A DNA stretch of 64,000 nucleotides from JBIQKZ01 sp044464765 (GTDB lineage: Bacteria; Pseudomonadota; Gammaproteobacteria; Burkholderiales; Burkholderiaceae_B), in assembly GCA_044464765.1 (NCBI GenBank), contig JBIQKZ010000001.1, forward strand, positions 62,001-126,000, read 5' to 3'. The notes under the pieces are model-generated. The model was not told the origin of the DNA and searched no databases. It worked only from the letters and a program-made list of their open reading frames with translations. Within the stretch, counting starts at the first letter, position 1; the number at the start of each line of letters is the position of its first letter. Both the position numbers and the translations under genes were made by a program. Of this stretch, positions 61,591 through 64,000 are shown in pieces.

Positions 61591-62337
61591 TTAGTGGGTC
61601 AGCAATTTTTCCAGTTGCGCCCGTAAGGCCCGCAGGCTGGGCGAAGCAAGAGTGCGGGGGCGTTCCTGGGCGACATGAATGGTGTCGAGGATACGTGTGG
61701 GCTTTGGTCCCAGGACAACGATGCGATCGGCAAGCGAGAGCGCATCGTCGATGTCGTGGGTGACAAAGACGACGGTTTTCCTGAACACGCGCCATAGCTG
61801 CTCAAGCTCGGTGCGCAGGTGTTCCCGGGTCTTCAGGTCCAGCGCCGAAAACGGTTCGTCCATCAGGATAATGGGCGGGTCCAGCAAGAAGGCGCGCGCA
61901 ATGGCCACTCGCTGGCGTTCGCCGCCCGACAGCATGGCAGGCAGCTTGTGCATATCGTGTTCCAGCCCAAGGCGGGTGAGCAGCTCGGCGGCTTTGTCGC
62001 GGTATTTTTGCGCCGAGCCGCCCTGCCGCAATTGCGCGCCCAGCGTGACATTGTCCAACGCGTTGCGCCAGCCAACCAGCCGGGGCGACTGGAACACAAA
62101 GGCGATATCCCGCCAGGCTTCACTGGTGGCTTGCCCGCCAATGTGTATTCTTCCTGAAGAAGGCTCCAGAAGCCCGGCAATAAGCCGCAGCAACGTGGAT
62201 TTTCCGCAACCCGAGGGCCCCAGGAGAAAGAAAAATTCGGATTCGGAAATCGCCAGCGACAGCGATTCATACAGGGAATGGCCGGCAATTTCCAGGCCGA
62301 CCTGGTCGATGTCGATGTAGGAGTCGGGCGCGCCCAT
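61591..62337 (-). CDS. ABC transporter ATPase (nitrate/sulfonate/taurine class)
   Basis: 248 residues from ATG 62337. Walker A GPSGCGKS (40-47), signature LSGGE (136-140), Walker B with D160-E161 (IILMDEPFSALD), and THDIDDAL. The start overlaps the stop of the NicX-like gene (TGATG), tying the importer to that enzyme. Confidence 0.93.
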   Translation of the reverse strand: MGAPDSYIDIDQVGLEIAGHSLYESLSLAISESEFFFLLGPSGCGKSTLLRLIAGLLEPSSGRIHIGGQATSEAWRDIAFVFQSPRLVGWRNALDNVTLGAQLRQGGSAQKYRDKAAELLTRLGLEHDMHKLPAMLSGGERQRVAIARAFLLDPPIILMDEPFSALDLKTREHLRTELEQLWRVFRKTVVFVTHDIDDALSLADRIVVLGPKPTRILDTIHVAQERPRTLASPSLRALRAQLEKLLTH

Positions 62338-63383
62338 CAGACGAGGTCTCCCACCAAGGTGCCGTTGTCGACGACGGTATGGTCGTCCAGGCGTACCGTG
62401 CAATGGCGCATGGGGTAGTCGAAGTGACAGGCGGTGAAGCGGTTGGCGGTCTCGTTGGCCCCTGTGGAGAACAGAAAATTGCCGCCGAAGGCGCGTAATT
62501 CCGTGCCGTTGGTGTCGCGCTTGTCGTACATGGCCAGCGCGTCCCAGCGCGCGGCCGTCGCCATGCCCCAGCCCACGTGGCTGACTGCATAGGCATTGGG
62601 ATCCGACCAGCTTTCATAGTAGGCGCGCATAAGATCCGCATCCGTGCCTTTGCCTTCGATGGCGACGATGAAGTCGTTTTCGATCTGCAGGGTGACGGCT
62701 GAATCAATATAGCGCTTGAAGGTAAGGTTGACGTCGCCCTGCGCCAGCACCACGGAGCCATTCACGCTGCCCTGTTTGGGAAAGCAGATGCATAAGCCGG
62801 CCGGCCAATAGCCGAAACTGCCCGGCGTGTCGGCAATACCGGCGCTGCCGCGCCCTTGGGTGCCGGTCAGGTCGACCGATAGCCGAGTGCCGGCCTGGGA
62901 GCTTACCGTCATTTGCGTTGCGTCGGTAATCATCTGCGCGCCCACGCGGCATTTCTTCTGCAATGCCCGCGTTGGCTTGATGCGCTCGAGGATCTCGGGA
63001 TGTTCGTTGCTGATCATGAAGATCCGTGCACCGTTCGACAAGATGGTGCGGGTTTCGACAGAGTGCAGCAGCCCTTCGACCGTGCAATCAACCACCATAT
63101 CGCAGGCGGCCAGCATGGTGACCACCTGGTCGAGCTCGCCCAGGGCCAGCGACGTGCCTGTGGAGCGCAAGGGGATGGCGCTTTGCGCGGGCGGGGTGGG
63201 CATGCGGACGTGGAACAAGCGAGCGCCCATCTGCGTCAGCGCCAGGTCGGCCAATTCCACCAATACAGGCCGGGATTGGGACTCTGACAAAATCGCCACG
63301 ACTTCGCCCGGTTGTACGTTGCACAGCCCGAAGACCTCGACAAAGTCGCGAATCCATTTTCCTTCGATGCGTTCGATCAACAT
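62337..63383 (-). CDS. NicX-like metalloenzyme (2,5-dihydroxypyridine 5,6-dioxygenase / aminopeptidase T-like family)
   Basis: 348 residues. The C-terminal half closely follows 2,5-dihydroxypyridine dioxygenase NicX as I recall it, with VSHVGWGM, ELRAFGGNFLFSTGAN and ACHFDYPMRHC. Iron ligands H269, H320 and D322 match NicX H265, H318 and D320. The fourth NicX ligand, a glutamate, may be absent: where I recall ADEPG there is ADTPG (about 184-188). It may therefore cleave a different ring or be a hydrolase; databases may call it leucyl aminopeptidase. It overlaps the upstream hydrolase by seven bases and the ABC ATPase by one. Confidence 0.8.
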   Translation of the reverse strand: MLIERIEGKWIRDFVEVFGLCNVQPGEVVAILSESQSRPVLVELADLALTQMGARLFHVRMPTPPAQSAIPLRSTGTSLALGELDQVVTMLAACDMVVDCTVEGLLHSVETRTILSNGARIFMISNEHPEILERIKPTRALQKKCRVGAQMITDATQMTVSSQAGTRLSVDLTGTQGRGSAGIADTPGSFGYWPAGLCICFPKQGSVNGSVVLAQGDVNLTFKRYIDSAVTLQIENDFIVAIEGKGTDADLMRAYYESWSDPNAYAVSHVGWGMATAARWDALAMYDKRDTNGTELRAFGGNFLFSTGANETANRFTACHFDYPMRHCTVRLDDHTVVDNGTLVGDLV

Positions 63384-64000
63384 GGCTCAAGCTCCTGTTT
63401 CAGCCGCGCATACCAGGCATTGCCGGGGTCGGCGAGCTGCAAATGCGTATCAAAGTGCCCAGCCCCGGGCACGATCGCGCTGGAAACCCGGACGCCTTGC
63501 GCCGCCAGCGCATCGACCATGGCGTGCGATGAAGAAGACACCCTGGGAAAATCATTTTCGCCCCATAGGATATGAAAGGGAACCCTGTTGTTGTCGATGA
63601 ATCGTATCGGGCTGGCGTCGACATCTTGCGCTGGATGCGCCAGCACCATTTTGTAGACACGTTCTTCGCCGCTGCCCGGGCTGGGGTTGGCCGTATGCAG
63701 GTCGAAACGGCTGCTGACGGGAAAGCAACTGCGTATCCAGGGAAAGCCTCCGCGCAAGGTGGCCAGCGCCGCCAGGTGGCCGCCGGCCGAGTGTCCGGCG
63801 ACGACAATGCGGCCGCGGTCGTAGCCGCGTGGACCGGCCAACTCGTACACCGTGTGAAGGGCGGAGCAGACATCGTCGAACGCCGCCGGCCAGCGGTGTT
63901 TGGGCGCCAGCCGATAGGTGGCCGCGACAAAAACCGCTGGCAGGGCCGTGACGGCGGGCGCCATGAAACGCAGCCACTCCAGGCCGCCGTGTGTCCAGGC
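63377..64000 (-). CDS. Alpha/beta hydrolase, kynurenine formamidase/HSL-like (cut by the window edge)
   Basis: The C-terminal 207 residues are visible; the start is beyond base 64000. The oxyanion HGG motif is in the first visible codons (AWTHGGLEW), the nucleophile elbow is GHSAGGHLAAL, and the acid and histidine are probably in ILWGENDFP and GAGHFDTHLQL. The pattern resembles kynurenine formamidases and HSL-type esterases. Next to a NicX-like enzyme it could act as the deformylase (role of NicD) on an N-formyl ring-cleavage product; this is inference. Confidence 0.82.
   Translation of the reverse strand, partial: AWTHGGLEWLRFMAPAVTALPAVFVAATYRLAPKHRWPAAFDDVCSALHTVYELAGPRGYDRGRIVVAGHSAGGHLAALATLRGGFPWIRSCFPVSSRFDLHTANPSPGSGEERVYKMVLAHPAQDVDASPIRFIDNNRVPFHILWGENDFPRVSSSSHAMVDALAAQGVRVSSAIVPGAGHFDTHLQLADPGNAWYARLKQELEPC

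Noticed and set aside
1..64000. tRNA genes, rRNA genes, riboswitches or CRISPR arrays
   Set aside because: No cloverleaf with CCA-like end, no conserved rRNA stretch, no riboswitch-like leader I could defend and no regularly spaced direct repeats were noticed on reading.

Overview
The window looks like chromosome of a beta-proteobacterium of the Alcaligenaceae (Bordetella, Achromobacter, Pusillimonas type). The basis is the high G+C, the protein sequences, and a housekeeping order familiar from that family: engB-hemB, a diheme cytochrome c, System II cytochrome c biogenesis (resB-ccsB), lptM-lysA facing cyaY, PBP1A facing aroK-aroB-dgt, and uvrA facing an MFS gene and ssb. Positions 1-19297 are this ordinary core.

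From 19298 to about 26230 the sequence is visibly richer in A+T and looks acquired. It holds a CocE/NonD-type hydrolase, a complete TRAP transporter (dctP, dctQ, dctM) and a TetR regulator, and ends in a scar made of two insertion sequence remnants (IS3-like orfA/orfB' and an IS21-like istA fragment).

From 26251 to 39728 lies what I consider the most interesting part. It contains a branched-chain-type ABC importer, a divergent IclR regulator and an operon of eight genes: CYP199A-like cytochrome P450, [2Fe-2S] ferredoxin, SDR alcohol dehydrogenase, aldehyde dehydrogenase, then tphA2-tphA3-tphB-tphA1 of terephthalate catabolism. I infer a route from p-toluate (or a similar para-substituted benzoate) through 4-carboxybenzyl alcohol and 4-carboxybenzaldehyde to terephthalate and on to protocatechuate. 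The P450 would replace the Rieske oxygenase TsaMB that starts the known p-toluate pathway. The ABC importer and the P450 operon have near-identical promoters with the same upstream operator-like element, so they are probably one IclR regulon.

From 40011 to 53378 there is a second catabolic cluster with the gene content of the atu (acyclic terpene utilisation) pathway: two acyl-CoA dehydrogenases, TetR, an SDR with a degenerate active site, carboxyltransferase, biotin carboxylase, acyl-CoA ligase, enoyl-CoA hydratase and an AtuA (DUF1446) protein, followed by an orphan periplasmic binding protein. The substrate is probably a branched or terpenoid acid but is not proven.

From 53526 to the end come a TDT-family transporter overlapping an 8-oxoguanine-deaminase-type amidohydrolase (plus strand). 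On the minus strand, reading inwards from the right edge, follow an alpha/beta hydrolase (cut by the edge), a NicX-like ring-cleavage-type metalloenzyme, a four-gene ABC importer of the nitrate/sulfonate/taurine class, an NADP-dependent oxidoreductase, a ketopantoate-reductase-like gene and a class II aldolase. No tRNA, rRNA or CRISPR array was seen.
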